Below the pieces are notes generated by a model, which searched no databases, had not been told where the DNA came from, and saw only the letters and a program-made list of their open reading frames with translations. This document shows, piece after piece, positions 29,110-39,604 of a DNA stretch of 64,000 nt; position 1 is the stretch's first letter, and each line of letters begins with the position of its first letter. Origin of the DNA: Symsagittifera roscoffensis (Eukaryota; Xenacoelomorpha; Acoela; Convolutidae); contig NC_087066.1 in the NCBI RefSeq assembly GCF_963678635.1, forward strand, positions 35,777,152 through 35,841,151, read 5' to 3'. A program made the position numbers and the translations under genes.

Positions 29110-31511
29110 TGTAGAATTGGTGATTCTACTGTATTACATGCTATAGAAACCTGAGTGTAAAATTGATAATTTTATGATGAAAATGGTTGAAAATTGTGAA
29201 ATTTGATTTCAACGTAAGCCGACTGTATGAACTTAGAGAAATGAAATTCAGTGACAGATAAGCTTAGTTTGAGAGCAAACAATCGTAATCGGACTCTGCA
29301 CCTTGAATTTGGCCTCTAGGGCGAAGAATTAAAAATAAGAAGAAAGCGCTAAAATTCTGGAAACCCCCCCCCCCCGGATTGGGAACCACTGGTCCGATCC
29401 CTATGAAAAATAGTGGGTGACTAAGAGAGATGATTTTAGCTGGGCATGCAAATTTTCAGACTCCTGGGACCCCTGGGGGGCGAGTGATAATGATTTCCGA
29501 AAATGCAATTAGCACTTTTTGTAAACCGGTAACTAGTGGTCAGAATGACTTCATGTTGCAATATGTTGTAGCCCTAGGCGAGGGAAGTTCACCACCGGGA
29601 TTTTGAACGCATCCGGTTACTACTTCCGGTTTTACACCTTATGTAAACAAAACCTACTTTTTGTTATTTCTCAACCCCTGATGTTGTTAGGAGGCTGAAA
29701 CTTGGGGGGATTGTAGGTTGGGGTGAGACCTACAATGTATCAATTTTTGGACCCAATCCGGCGGCTACGTCGGAAGCTATTAGCACGTGAAAATTAAATA
29801 AGGCTATTAACACCTGATAGTGATATTTGACTTGCGATTTTAATGCACCAATGTGAAGGGGGGCCCAACCCAGTAGGGGGACATCTAGTGATCCAATCCT
29901 CTCCGGAACTTCCTATGGGGTGAAAATGGCAGTTTTAAGGAAAAGTGTTAATTGACCCAATATTTTCGAAAATATGGGAAGGGATGGTCCGATAAGAATG
30001 AAACTTATTGAGAATGATCTCCCATCGGAATTAAGACGTTTGGACGCGTTTGACCTCATTTGACCTCGGATGACCTCTAAGAGGTCATTTGGCATTTTTG
30101 ACTCCAAGACCCCGGAAACCCCTGAAAAGTAATAAATTAGCATTGTAAGGACCCGTAAGGGGTACCTACCCACCTGGGGGGTAAGGGGAGGCCCTAAATT
30201 GAGAGTTTTTAGTTCTGACCTTTGTACGCGAGCGAAAGTGATTATAATATTATAATTAGCAAACATTGGGGTCAGCTTAACCCACTCCACTTGGACTTTC
30301 GATAAAACGACAAACAAGTAAAAATACAGCCCCGTACAAAAATTGGGAACAGCTATGGGAGGAAATGGGAATTTCGGGATGAAGATTTTATGAACAACCC
30401 TAGCATATTAAATAAATTCTTGTGGTGTTTTTTCGGATCAAAACGGACACGGGGAAGGGAATTACCCAGCCCTTGGACTTAGGGGAATAAAATTAAAATG
30501 ACCAAAATGGAAACTTTTCAATTATCACGGAAGTTAAATTACCGGTTGAGTGAGAACTACCCAATTCATAGGAAAGGAAAAAAATTAGGAAGAACTAAAA
30601 TAAAGTCATGCAAGGGGTCATTTGTCAAAGACGATTGGGAGCTGACTTTGTAGTTGAACCCAATGTTTGCTCAGTATGTCCTGATTAACTAAGTGGCACC
30701 CCGATGTTTAATTAAAGCTGACCTAATGGTTGATTCAGCTGATAAGTCCTGAGTGGCGGCTACTTAAGTGAATGTCAGTAGCGATAAGGAACGGTAGGCC
30801 TCTGACCGAACCGAAAGTAAATAAAGATAACGATACGCGATTAAGGTACAACCACCGAACCGGGTGAGAACAATTGATACTGAGATAGAGTATAGTTGGT
30901 TTTCAGTTAGTTAGAGAACAATTTGGGCTACGAGTTAAGGTAGTCGCTTTATTCTCAAAGTAAAGTGGGAACAAGTTGGAAGACTTGTTAACGTGATTTA
31001 GTTAGTTAGTGGATATAAGTTAGGCTATCTAGAGGATAGTGGGATCGTTGTTGAACGATCGATATTGAAAGAAGTTCTCGAGGAGAACGTTAGTTAGTTA
31101 GTTAATGGTAAGGCGTGAATTGAACTGCAAGGAGCAGGGGGTTAAAGAATAGTAATCGCGGACCCATTCCATTGACTGAACGATTGATTTATATTCCAGC
31201 CATTTATGGGCTACTCTGTATTTGGTTATATTTATTTCTTCATTCAGTCTTATTATTGGAATTGTTGTTGCGATCGACTATTGATTGACTGAGTGAGATA
31301 CAACCGGAAGAGCACAGATCACGGGGCAAGCAGCATAGTACGATACAGAGAAGCCAACCACCAAATTAACCCTTTTGGGATTGTAAACAGTACTGGGAAT
31401 CGGTTGCCCCACTGACCCCAGTACTAAAGGGAACATATTGCGGCGGTGCGAAGAACGATAACGAGGGAGAAAAGCCGGCCTAGAGATATTGTGAATTCCC
31501 CCTCGTTTACA
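29110..31511 (+). repeat. Left (5') LTR
   Basis: 2402 bp with TG...CA ends (TGTAGAATTGGTG ... CTCGTTTACA). It begins with the hairpin GTAGAAT/ATTCTAC. It contains a poly-C tract near 29365 and a GTTAGTTAGTTA-rich segment near 31090. About 35 differences were counted by eye from the right LTR, so identity is roughly 98-99 %. The promoter and polyadenylation signal were not assigned. Confidence 0.93.
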
Positions 31512-31512
31512 G

Positions 31513-31530
31513 TGGCGCTACTGGGTGGGC
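31513..31530 (+). promoter_or_regulatory. Candidate primer-binding site
   Basis: One base after the left LTR comes TGGCGCTACTGGGTGGGC. TGG would pair with the CCA end of a tRNA, as expected for tRNA-primed reverse transcription. The tRNA species was not identified. Confidence 0.6.
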
Positions 31531-31612
31531 GTTATTCTGGATTTTAGCTGCAACAACGACTTGTGTGAGATTGAGACGATTAGTGCGAACGAACAATCGA
31601 CAGACGATTACC

Positions 31613-32767
31613 ATGAATGAACAGGATAGACAGCTCATGGCAGAGGCTGCAGTGGCAGCGGCGAATGCTCTTGACAGACAGCAGGGGGTGTTTGGATTCG
31701 GTACAATACGACCAGATCGGTTTCCCTCGAGCAGTTATCAGAACTGGCGAGACTGGAGGAAACACTTTGCTTGGGTCACAGATGCCAATCGATGGCACGA
31801 TGAGCAGGCCAGGATGGTGCTTCCGACTTGTTTGACAGGCTGGGCATTGGATGAGTTCACGACTATGCCAGCTCATTTTCGACAAGAAGTTGACGGGTTC
31901 GATGAGCCAACACTCGGAAGAATGCTGGCCGAGCTCGATCAGAGGATGATGCCGTTTCAGACACGATCGACAGCGCGAGCTGAGTTCAAAAGCCGTATGC
32001 AGGGCGAAAGGGAGGACCTGAGGGACTTCTCCCGACGAGTGCGATCAGTGGGCGAAGTAGCGAATGCGAATATGCCAGTGCAGATTCGAGACGATATGAA
32101 TCGTGAGCAGTTCATCGATGGGATATTCGATGCGGATCTACAGGAGTTGCTTCTACGAGAAGATTTCGATAGCTTCGGTCAAGCTGTGGCTCGAGCCCAA
32201 GCACTAGAGATGGCTAGTAGGACAGCCAGGCTGCGCAACAGAAGACTTCCTAATGCTGTTCGGGAAATGCACGATTTTCCAGAGATAGAATCGGGAGTTA
32301 TCGGCGACGAATTGCAAGCAGGCGGGGCTCAACAACTGCGAGCGGACCTGACGATTTGGCAGAAAAATACAGATCAACGGCTAGATCAGATTTTGACACA
32401 GGTGCAAAGACAGGGGTCGCAGCAGAATGATCTAGCGAAACAACTGAAAATTCAGAACTCGAGACATGATGATGTGATGACACAGATGCAGAGTATGATG
32501 GCTATGATGGGAAAGTTAGTTAATTCGCTTACCCCTACTCCGAACCCCGATGGCCGACCCCAACAGGAGACTCCTCCCCAGTCGAGGCAGTTGTTCGAGT
32601 CGGGAGGAAACAGTCAGAACAGTGCGGGCAATGGTGCTGGCCGATACGGTTTGAAGAACCCATGGACCCAGGGTGCTTGTTTTTGTTGTGGACAGGTGGG
32701 CCAGATTGCGAAAGGCTGTCCCCAAAGAAGTGCGAACCATTTAAACTACCAGGGGCCGGGACAGTAG
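31613..32767 (+). CDS. gag: Retrotransposon Gag polyprotein
   Basis: 384 residues from the first ATG of the open frame (the frame is open from 31565). It forms the element's capsid. The middle (about residues 35-190) has the Gag/capsid look of Ty3-gypsy elements: an aromatic WRDWRKHF segment, then a helical region rich in Arg and acidic residues with LADLDQR-like periodicity. A Gln-rich, Met-rich stretch (about 255-310) follows. The nucleocapsid has one CCHC-type knuckle at residues about 356-369 in which the three cysteines are present but the histidine position is Gln (ACFCCGQVGQIAKGC). GC content is well above the surrounding DNA. The TAG stop at 32765 comes 19 bases after a -1 frameshift heptamer, so some product would extend into the next frame. 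Confidence 0.9.
   Translation: MNEQDRQLMAEAAVAAANALDRQQGVFGFGTIRPDRFPSSSYQNWRDWRKHFAWVTDANRWHDEQARMVLPTCLTGWALDEFTTMPAHFRQEVDGFDEPTLGRMLAELDQRMMPFQTRSTARAEFKSRMQGEREDLRDFSRRVRSVGEVANANMPVQIRDDMNREQFIDGIFDADLQELLLREDFDSFGQAVARAQALEMASRTARLRNRRLPNAVREMHDFPEIESGVIGDELQAGGAQQLRADLTIWQKNTDQRLDQILTQVQRQGSQQNDLAKQLKIQNSRHDDVMTQMQSMMAMMGKLVNSLTPTPNPDGRPQQETPPQSRQLFESGGNSQNSAGNGAGRYGLKNPWTQGACFCCGQVGQIAKGCPQRSANHLNYQGPGQ
32740..32746 (+). promoter_or_regulatory. -1 ribosomal frameshift site T TTA AAC
   Basis: The heptamer lies in the correct Gag register (codons TTA at 32741 and AAC at 32744). A -1 slip moves ribosomes into the frame that stays open to 33159, bypassing the Gag stop. UUUAAAC is among the most efficient known -1 slippery heptamers, and Gag-Pol fusion by -1 slippage is usual in gypsy-like elements. 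A downstream stimulatory structure was not worked out. Confidence 0.8.
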
Positions 32768-33159
32768 ACGAGTTCGAAGGAGGCTTTGTTCCGGCCGAAT
32801 ATAAGAAGCAACGAGGTGTCAGACGACCTACAGCGACAGTTGACGATCCCAGACGGATCATCGAGACTGAGCGAATGCGTGAAGACAAATGCGAAGGTGA
32901 TTCGATCCTCGACGGGGAGCATGTGAGGACAATATTGCAGCGTCGGCCACGAACCACAGATAATGCGAATGATACAGGCGCGATCCACAATCGCCAAACA
33001 AAGATGACATACGAGTGCGTGGGTATTAGTCATTGGACGAATGATCCGTACGGAGCCTATGTGGATGCTTGCGTTGGAGGAACGAACATGGACACGTTAT
33101 TGGGACACGGGGGCCACAACGAATTTGATCCGAAGCGACAAGGCTCGAAAAATTGTTGA
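32746..33159 (+). CDS. pol: Pol N-terminal part, reached by frameshift (broken before protease active site)
   Basis: This frame follows the slip at 32746 and encodes a charged linker, then PYGAYVDACVGGT, the usual lead-in to a retroviral-type aspartic protease. It does not contain the protease Asp-Thr-Gly, which lies one frame over (33104). An indel at about 33085-33105 therefore splits the protease in this copy. The stop at 33157 would end the product. Confidence 0.7.
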   Translation, partial: LPGAGTVDEFEGGFVPAEYKKQRGVRRPTATVDDPRRIIETERMREDKCEGDSILDGEHVRTILQRRPRTTDNANDTGAIHNRQTKMTYECVGISHWTNDPYGAYVDACVGGTNMDTLLGHGGHNEFDPKRQGSKNC

Positions 33160-34201
33160 TGGACCGGAGATAAAACTGTACAGGGGTCACTTGGAGACAG
33201 CGGACGGAAAGAAGGTCGCTGTTGATGGTTGCATAACAACAAATTTGAAGTTAGGTGTCATCGATGATGAAATCGAGGCTCTGGTGGTACCCGAACTGAA
33301 GGCTGAGATGGTACTCGGTCTCAGATCACTGAGAGGGTACAAATGTTCGTTAGAATTCAGCAGAGACGACTTGTGGACGGGGCCTACGGAAGGATCGGTT
33401 GTACCAGTGTTTTATAAGGCTCCCCAGCTGGTCCCCCGAGTTCCCCCAGACCCAGGAGGGAAAAACAAGTTGGAAGCGAATCGGTGGGATAGACCAATTC
33501 TGACAAATAATATGTCCAGCGATGTACTGGACGAAATTCCAGAGGGTTGGCCAGTCAACTATGAGAGTCACAATGTAAATATGCTCCATGATAACGAAGC
33601 TGAAGACGACGACATGAATGGATGCCCCAAGCCAGTATCGTTAGAGGAAGCACTGAGAAGGACTCGTGGCGGAGGTCGATCAGATATGGCTGCAGTGGTT
33701 CCAGAGTCAGAGGGGGCCACAACGAGCAAGCGACCGACGCCTTATCGGTCGGTTAGTTTCTTCGATGACCGGGAGATGTATGATAAAGATGAGTTGTTGT
33801 GGGCGAACAACCGGGAGGGTTTTAGTCATGACCCAGGTCCAAAAGATGTACCAGTGAGATTGTTGCCTGTGAGAAATCAAGCGGAAGAGCAACAAGTGAA
33901 TCCACCCGGAATTAATGTGCGAAACAGGGCGATGTCCGAACACTTTGCTGATCCACCTCAACGAATGATGGATGTGGCTAGGAGGGAAGAAGATGTGATA
34001 GAGACGTACGATGCGACGGAGCTCAAGGCCAGAAGGGAAGAAGAGCCTGCGAATCTACCGAGTGAGGCGGAAGGTAGACCCCCGGGAGAGCCGATGGCTG
34101 CTGAACCAGTGATAGAAATTAGCACTGCAGATGATGGCGGTCGGCCAACTCGAGTAAGGAAACCACCTGTGAGGTTTGGAATCGACGAGTTTGTGAGTTA
34201 A
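33041..34201 (+). pseudogene. pol: Aspartic protease fused to Pol C-terminal tail; RT, RNase H and integrase missing
   Basis: The open frame holds the active-site motif WDTGATTNLI (Asp codon at 33104), then ADGKKVAVDG and a MVLGLRSL-like hydrophobic/Gly motif typical of the retropepsin flap and C-terminal part. From about 33420 on it is an acidic, proline-rich linker ending GRPTRVRKPPVRFGIDEFV, the kind of basic tail found after integrase in many LTR elements. No YxDD box, RNase H or HHCC/DDE integrase motif lies between them. A deletion of the Pol core that left the frame open is the simplest explanation. Because the Gag-Pol linker is in another frame, this part is not reachable by one slip in this copy. 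Confidence 0.8.
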
Positions 34202-34453
34202 AACTTTCCTTGATAAAGTGTTTCTGTTCATTTCATATATAGTTGGTGCTTCTTGTTATCTGAGTGCGATCCCACCTAACGATTTTGTGCGGATTTTGAA
34301 CATTGATGATTACGAATAGAAAAGGGTTGGATCGTACCATGAAGATTAAAGTTAATTCAGTTACGTCCCCTCTTAGGTTACTCATTGTGCTATATAATTG
34401 TTTATTTAACGGGGACTAACTGATGGGTCCGCAATCTTTAAGGGTAAAATTTT

Positions 34454-34467
34454 AAAAGGGGGAAAAA
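34454..34467 (+). promoter_or_regulatory. Polypurine tract candidate, displaced from the right LTR
   Basis: AAAAGGGGGAAAAA is the strongest purine tract in the 3' internal region. It lies about 115 bp before the right LTR instead of next to it. A weaker purine-rich AGAAGGCAAGA (34571-34581) abuts the LTR and is the alternative. Confidence 0.4.
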
Positions 34468-34582
34468 CGACCAAGTGTTGAGAGCACGGCGTAGCGGAAT
34501 GAAGCGTTATGTAAGTTAACCTTAGGCTTGTTATTAGTAACGTTTTCATTATTCGGGAGAATAATAGACTAGAAGGCAAGAT

Positions 34583-36978
34583 TGTAGAATTGGTGATTCT
34601 ACTGTATTACATGCTATAGAAACCTGAGTGTAAAATTGATAATTTTATGATGAAAATGGTTGAAAATTGTGAAATTTGATTTCAACGTAAGCCGACTGTA
34701 TGAACTTAGAGCAATGAAATTCAGTGACAGATAAGCTTAGTTTGAGAGCAAACAATCGTAATCGGACTCTGCACCTTGAATTTGGCCTCTAGGGCGAAGA
34801 ATTGAAAATAAGAAGAAAGCGCTAAAATTCTGGAACCCCCCCCCCCGGATTGGGAACCACTGGTCCGATCCCTATGAAAAATAGTGGGTGACTAATAGAG
34901 ATGATTTTAGCCGGGCATGCAAATTTTCAGACTCCTGGGACCCCTGGGGGGCGAGTGATAATGATTTCCGAAAATGCAATTAGCACTTTTTGTAAACCGG
35001 TAACTAGTGGTCAGAATGACTTCATGTTGCAATATGTTGTAGCCCTAGGCGAGGGAAGTTCACCACCGGGATTTTGAACGCATCCGGTTACTACTTCCGG
35101 TTTTACACCTTATGTAAACAAAACCTATGTTTTGTTATTTCTCGACCCCTGATGATGCTAGGAGGCTGAAACTTGGGGGGATTGTAGGTTGGGGTGAGAC
35201 CTATAATGTATCAATTTTTGGACCCGATCCGGCGGCTACGTCGGAAGCTATTAGCACGTGAAAAATAAATAAGGCTATTAACACCTGATAGTGATATTTG
35301 ACTTGCGATTTTAATGCACCAATGTGAAGAGGGGCCCAACCCAGTAGGGGGACATCTGGTGATTCAATCCTCTCCGGAACTTCCTATGGGGTGAAAATGG
35401 CAGTTTTAAGGAAAAGTGTTAATTGACCCAATATTTTCGAAAATATGGGAAGGGATGGTCCGATATGAATGAAACTTATTGAGAATGATCTCCCATCGGA
35501 ATTAAGACGTTTGGACGCGTTTGACCTCATTTGACCTCGGATGACCTCTAAGAGGTCATTTGGCATTTTTGACCCCAACACCCCGGAAACCCCTGAAAAG
35601 TAATAAATTAGCATTGTAAGGACCCGTAAGGGGTACCTACCCACCTGGGGGGTAAGGGGAGGCCCTAAATTGAGAGTTTTTAGTTCTGACATTTGTACGC
35701 GAGCGAAAGTGATTTTCTGTAATTAGCAAACATTGGGGTCAGCTTAACCCACTCCACTTGGACTTTCGATAAAACGACAAACAAGTAAAAATACAGCCCC
35801 GTACAAAAATTGGGAACATCTATCGGGGGAAATGGGAATTTCGGGATGAAGATTTTATGAACAGCCCTAGCATATTAAATAAATTCTTGTGGTGTTTTTT
35901 CGGATCAAAACGGACACGGGGAAGGGAATTACCCAGCCCTTGGACTTAGGGGAATAAAATTAAAATGACCAAAATGGAAACTTTTCAAGTATCACGGAAG
36001 TTAAATTACCGGTTGAGTGAGAACTACCCAATTCATAGGAAAGCAAAAAAATTAGGAAGAACTAAAATAAAGTCATGCAAGGGGTCATTTGTCAAATACG
36101 ATTGGGAGCTGATTTTGTAGTTGAACCCAATGTTTGCTCAGTATGTCCTGATTAACTAAGTGGCACCCCGATGTTTAATTAAAGCTGACCTAATGGTTGA
36201 TTCAGCTGATAAGTCCTGAGTGGCGGCTACTTAAGTGAATGTCAGTAGCGATAAGGAACGGTAGGCCTCTGACCGAACCGAAAGTAAATAAAGATAACGA
36301 TACGCGATTAAGGTACAACCACCGAACCGGGTGAGAACAATTGATACTGAGATAGAGTATAGTTGGTTCTCAGTTAGTTAGAGAACAATTTGGGCTACGA
36401 GTTAAGGTAGTCGCTTTATTCTCAAAGTAAAGTGGGAACAAGTTGGAAGACTTGTTAACGTGATTTAGTTAGTTAGTGGATATAAGTTAGGCTATCTAGA
36501 GGATAGTGGGATCGTTGTTGAACGATCGATATTGAAAGAAGTTCTCGAGGAGAACGTTAGTTAGTTAGTTAATGGTAAGGCGTGAATTGAACTGCAAGGA
36601 GCAGGGGGTTAAAGAATAGTAATCGCGGACCCATTCCATTGACTGAACGATTGATTTATATTCCAGCCATTTATGGGCTACTCTGTATTTGGTTATATTT
36701 ATTTCTTAATTCAGTCTTATTATTGGAATTGTTGTTGCGATCGACTATTGATTGACTGAGTGAGATACAACCGGAAGAGCACAGATCACGGGGCAAGCAG
36801 CATAGTACGATACAGAGAAGCCAACCACCAAATTAACCCTTTTGGGATTGTAAACAGTACTGGGAATCGGTTGCCCCACTGACCCCAGTACTAAAGGGAA
36901 CATATTGCGGCGGTGCGAAGAACGATAACGAGGGAGAAAAGCCGGCCTAGAGATATTGTGAATTCCCCCTCGTTTACA
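34583..36978 (+). repeat. Right (3') LTR
   Basis: 2396 bp, nearly identical to 29110-31511, with the same TG...CA ends. It is followed directly by the CTTTT target duplication. One small replacement (about 35710-35720) and roughly 35 substitutions distinguish the pair. Confidence 0.93.
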
Positions 36979-39330
36979 CTTTTCAAACAAACTGTTTAAG
37001 AACATTTCGCAGATACTTAGTATACTTAGCTTATACTTGTTTGAACTATTCAATATCGAGGGTAAAAAATTCCAAAACACGATTAACGCAAGACTGCTCC
37101 CACATATGAGCAAAGCCCTGGATGCTCCGACTGCCCTTTAATCGGATTTGAATTGCGTTTTTGCGGAAAAAAATAAATTTTGGACAATCTCATATATCAA
37201 ATGTGATGTATTTCATTTGAATGAGCAATTAATTCAAACTCTTGAAAATAATAGATAATCTGAAATTTAAATTGAAAGAAATTTTTATAATATAGGTGGT
37301 TTGGTTTTTTCCGAAGAAACGTTTTGGTTTCTAACGAAGTCATATTTCCTGTCTTGCTATAGTAAGTTCTCGTTAAACTTGTCTCTCTCAAAAATGCATA
37401 ATTGACTTCAGGGTTTTTTCCGTTGAACGGCTTAAAATTTCTCGACTTGTCAATTGGATAGCTGGTGATCTAAGCTGATCTATGTAAATAAGGCAAGCAA
37501 AGAATCCCGAATTTCATTAATAAAAGAAGTTCAAATAGCAATATGGTAACTTTGGGCCGTGCAAAAGAAAAGACCCAAATGCAAATAGCGGCTAAAACGG
37601 CGCCACTTCAAGTTTCGTTAATAAAGTCAATGTTAAGCGGATTTTTTTTAAAAAAAGGTTTTTGTACTGTAGGTTGTTTAATAATGCTGAATAAATGAAA
37701 AAAAAAATTGAATAGTTTTTTTTTTCATTTTCTACTTGTCTGATGCAAATGTTTTGGTTTATTTTTCTGTGCAAAGAACTGTTGTTTCAACTTACGTATA
37801 GAAAAAGTTTTAAACAGTTTTGAATGTTTCCATTTCTCGACCTAACAAGGAGCTGAAGGAAGCAGAATTTTTTGAAATAACAAATATGAACAAATTAAGT
37901 GCAATAAGATTCAGCGGCAAAACTTTTGATTTTTTTTAGGAATCTCGAGTTAGGAATCTTGCTCAAAGTTTGACCAGTTGGCTTGAAACACTGAGTGATA
38001 TAGGTGACTAAATTAACGTTTGGCGTCAAAATAAGTGACTTTTTTGCAGTTGCAGGTATTTTGGCACCAGAGTTCAAGTATTTAATTAGCATTTAAAATT
38101 TTCCCTTTTCTAGAAAATGTGGTTCGTAAATTTTCTCGCTTTTTTCAGCACAGTTGTATATTGTATTTCGGCACTGCTAAACGCTCACGCGCCATTTTCA
38201 AGTGCAGCAAAAAATATTTTCCTATTTTCTGAAAAAAACTAATCAAATGTGTACCATCATAAATGTTGTGGAAATTTTAGTATTACGAAACTGTTTTAGC
38301 CAGAAAAATTAAAAATCTTTTTCATTAATTAAAGTTCTTTTGAAAAAACAATAATTTTTGAATCTAATCAACCCAATGTCTCAATTTGGGAAAAATCTAG
38401 GAAAGTAGGGTCTTTTTTGACAAGTACTCAAACTTTCAACCCTTTTTAGGGAACATGAATTTTTTAGAAATTTGTTACGGGGGCAGAAGAAACTAAGAGG
38501 CTTCGAAAATTTTTTCAGTTACAACGGGACTAAAAACTCGGTTTAACTTCAAAAATATCTATTTAGTCATTTCTGCTACAGTAAACGAATATAATATTGA
38601 GCATTTGGGGCATTTAAAAAAAGAACAGATAGAGTTTAGTAGATAGAAAATGAGATTTTTTTAAAAAAAACATTCAAAATATAGTGAAAACAACAGTTTG
38701 TTTTCCTGAAGAAACAAATTCGTACAAACACATCAACCTATTGTGACTCGATCAACGATACATTGTAATGTGTCATACAGAATCAATCAACCATTTTTGA
38801 GAAACAGCTTTTGTTGGTACAACCTCTTGTTTTTGTTGGTAATTAATATGACGAATAGGTCACAGATGTTATCGTAGATCATGGTCGATCTGTTTTAGAG
38901 TTAGGAGAAGTGAGAATAAAAGCCATGAATCAAAATGATTGGATATGTACACTTAATTGAGAGAAGAAACGATTGAACAAGTGTTTCCTAAGATACAACT
39001 TCTTTGGTGGGAGATTTAATCTGTTTTTACAAAGTTTTTAACTGATTATCTGATTTTAGTTTGCGTATTAAAGGATGGTTAGCAGCTAGTTGATTCATCT
39101 ATCTAATTTAAACCAGCGTTTCGATCGTCAGTACTTCTCGAAATGGGTTACTGTATTTTTTTCAATAATGACTTCAATATCGTAACGTATTGAGACAAAA
39201 TTTTAAAAAATACATAAAAAAGCAACCAAAATTCTCAGGTTTAAACAGAAAAACGTGTTAAATTAAGTTGCACTGTTGAAGTGAATTTTTTATTCATTAA
39301 ATTGTTTTCATCTTCCCACTCATATAAAAG
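36979..39330. other. No gene seen
   Basis: AT-rich DNA. A ~55-bp hairpin-family fragment (CAAGACTGCTCC ... GACTGCCCTTTAAT) lies at 37089-37143, just right of the LTR element. The remaining short open frames have no splice context or recognisable motifs. Confidence 0.45.
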
Positions 39331-39343
39331 TTTGTCCTGTTAT

Positions 39344-39604
39344 CTAATTGTTTTTAGATGGGGTACATATCAGTGCTTTGATTTTGATGTTGTTCTGAGC
39401 TATTTTGAATATCTTTAAGTCATGTAAAAGAGTATAATTGAGTAAGATCTCGAAGTGCGTACTCTTTTGGGTAATAAGGTAAAAGATTGTTTCGATGTTG
39501 AACGATTTTTTTTTGTTTAAGCCTAAAAGTTGGTATGTTACATCAGTGGCTTTACCAATTATTTGATACGGTCCTCTTCGGAGTGGTTGTAATTTTTTAG
39601 ACAT
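39344..39604 (-). pseudogene. Integrase C-terminal fossil, left arm
   Basis: It encodes SKKLQPLRRGPYQIIGKATD, then VTYQLLGLNKKKSFNI, matching the GPY/F module (LxPxxxGPYxI) that ends gypsy/retroviral-type integrases. After KSFN the expected continuation (an HRNNLLPYYPKE-like stretch) lies in another frame, so the copy is frameshifted. Only the tail of pol is present. Confidence 0.75.

Larger units (their letters stand above)
29110..36978 (+). mobile_element. LTR retrotransposon (Ty3/gypsy-like), internally deleted, with 5-bp TSD
   Basis: The whole element is 7869 bp: left LTR 29110-31511, internal 31512-34582, right LTR 34583-36978. The target duplication CTTTT lies at 29105-29109 and 36979-36983. 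The internal part carries a primer-binding-site candidate, Gag, a -1 frameshift site, a protease and a Pol C-terminal tail. It has no reverse transcriptase, RNase H or integrase. The Gag type and DTGA protease suggest Ty3/gypsy, but with no RT the class is an inference. It lies 343 bp past the MORN1 stop codon, in the same orientation. It is an endogenous element and is incomplete as it stands. Confidence 0.92.

Noticed and set aside
29913-30317. 134-codon minus-strand open frame, repeated at 35384-35692
   Set aside because: It is in the LTRs, lacks motifs, and is shortened in the second copy.
32535-33033. Long minus-strand open frames over Gag-Pol
   Set aside because: GC-rich coding DNA produces antisense open frames; Gag and protease motifs are on the plus strand.
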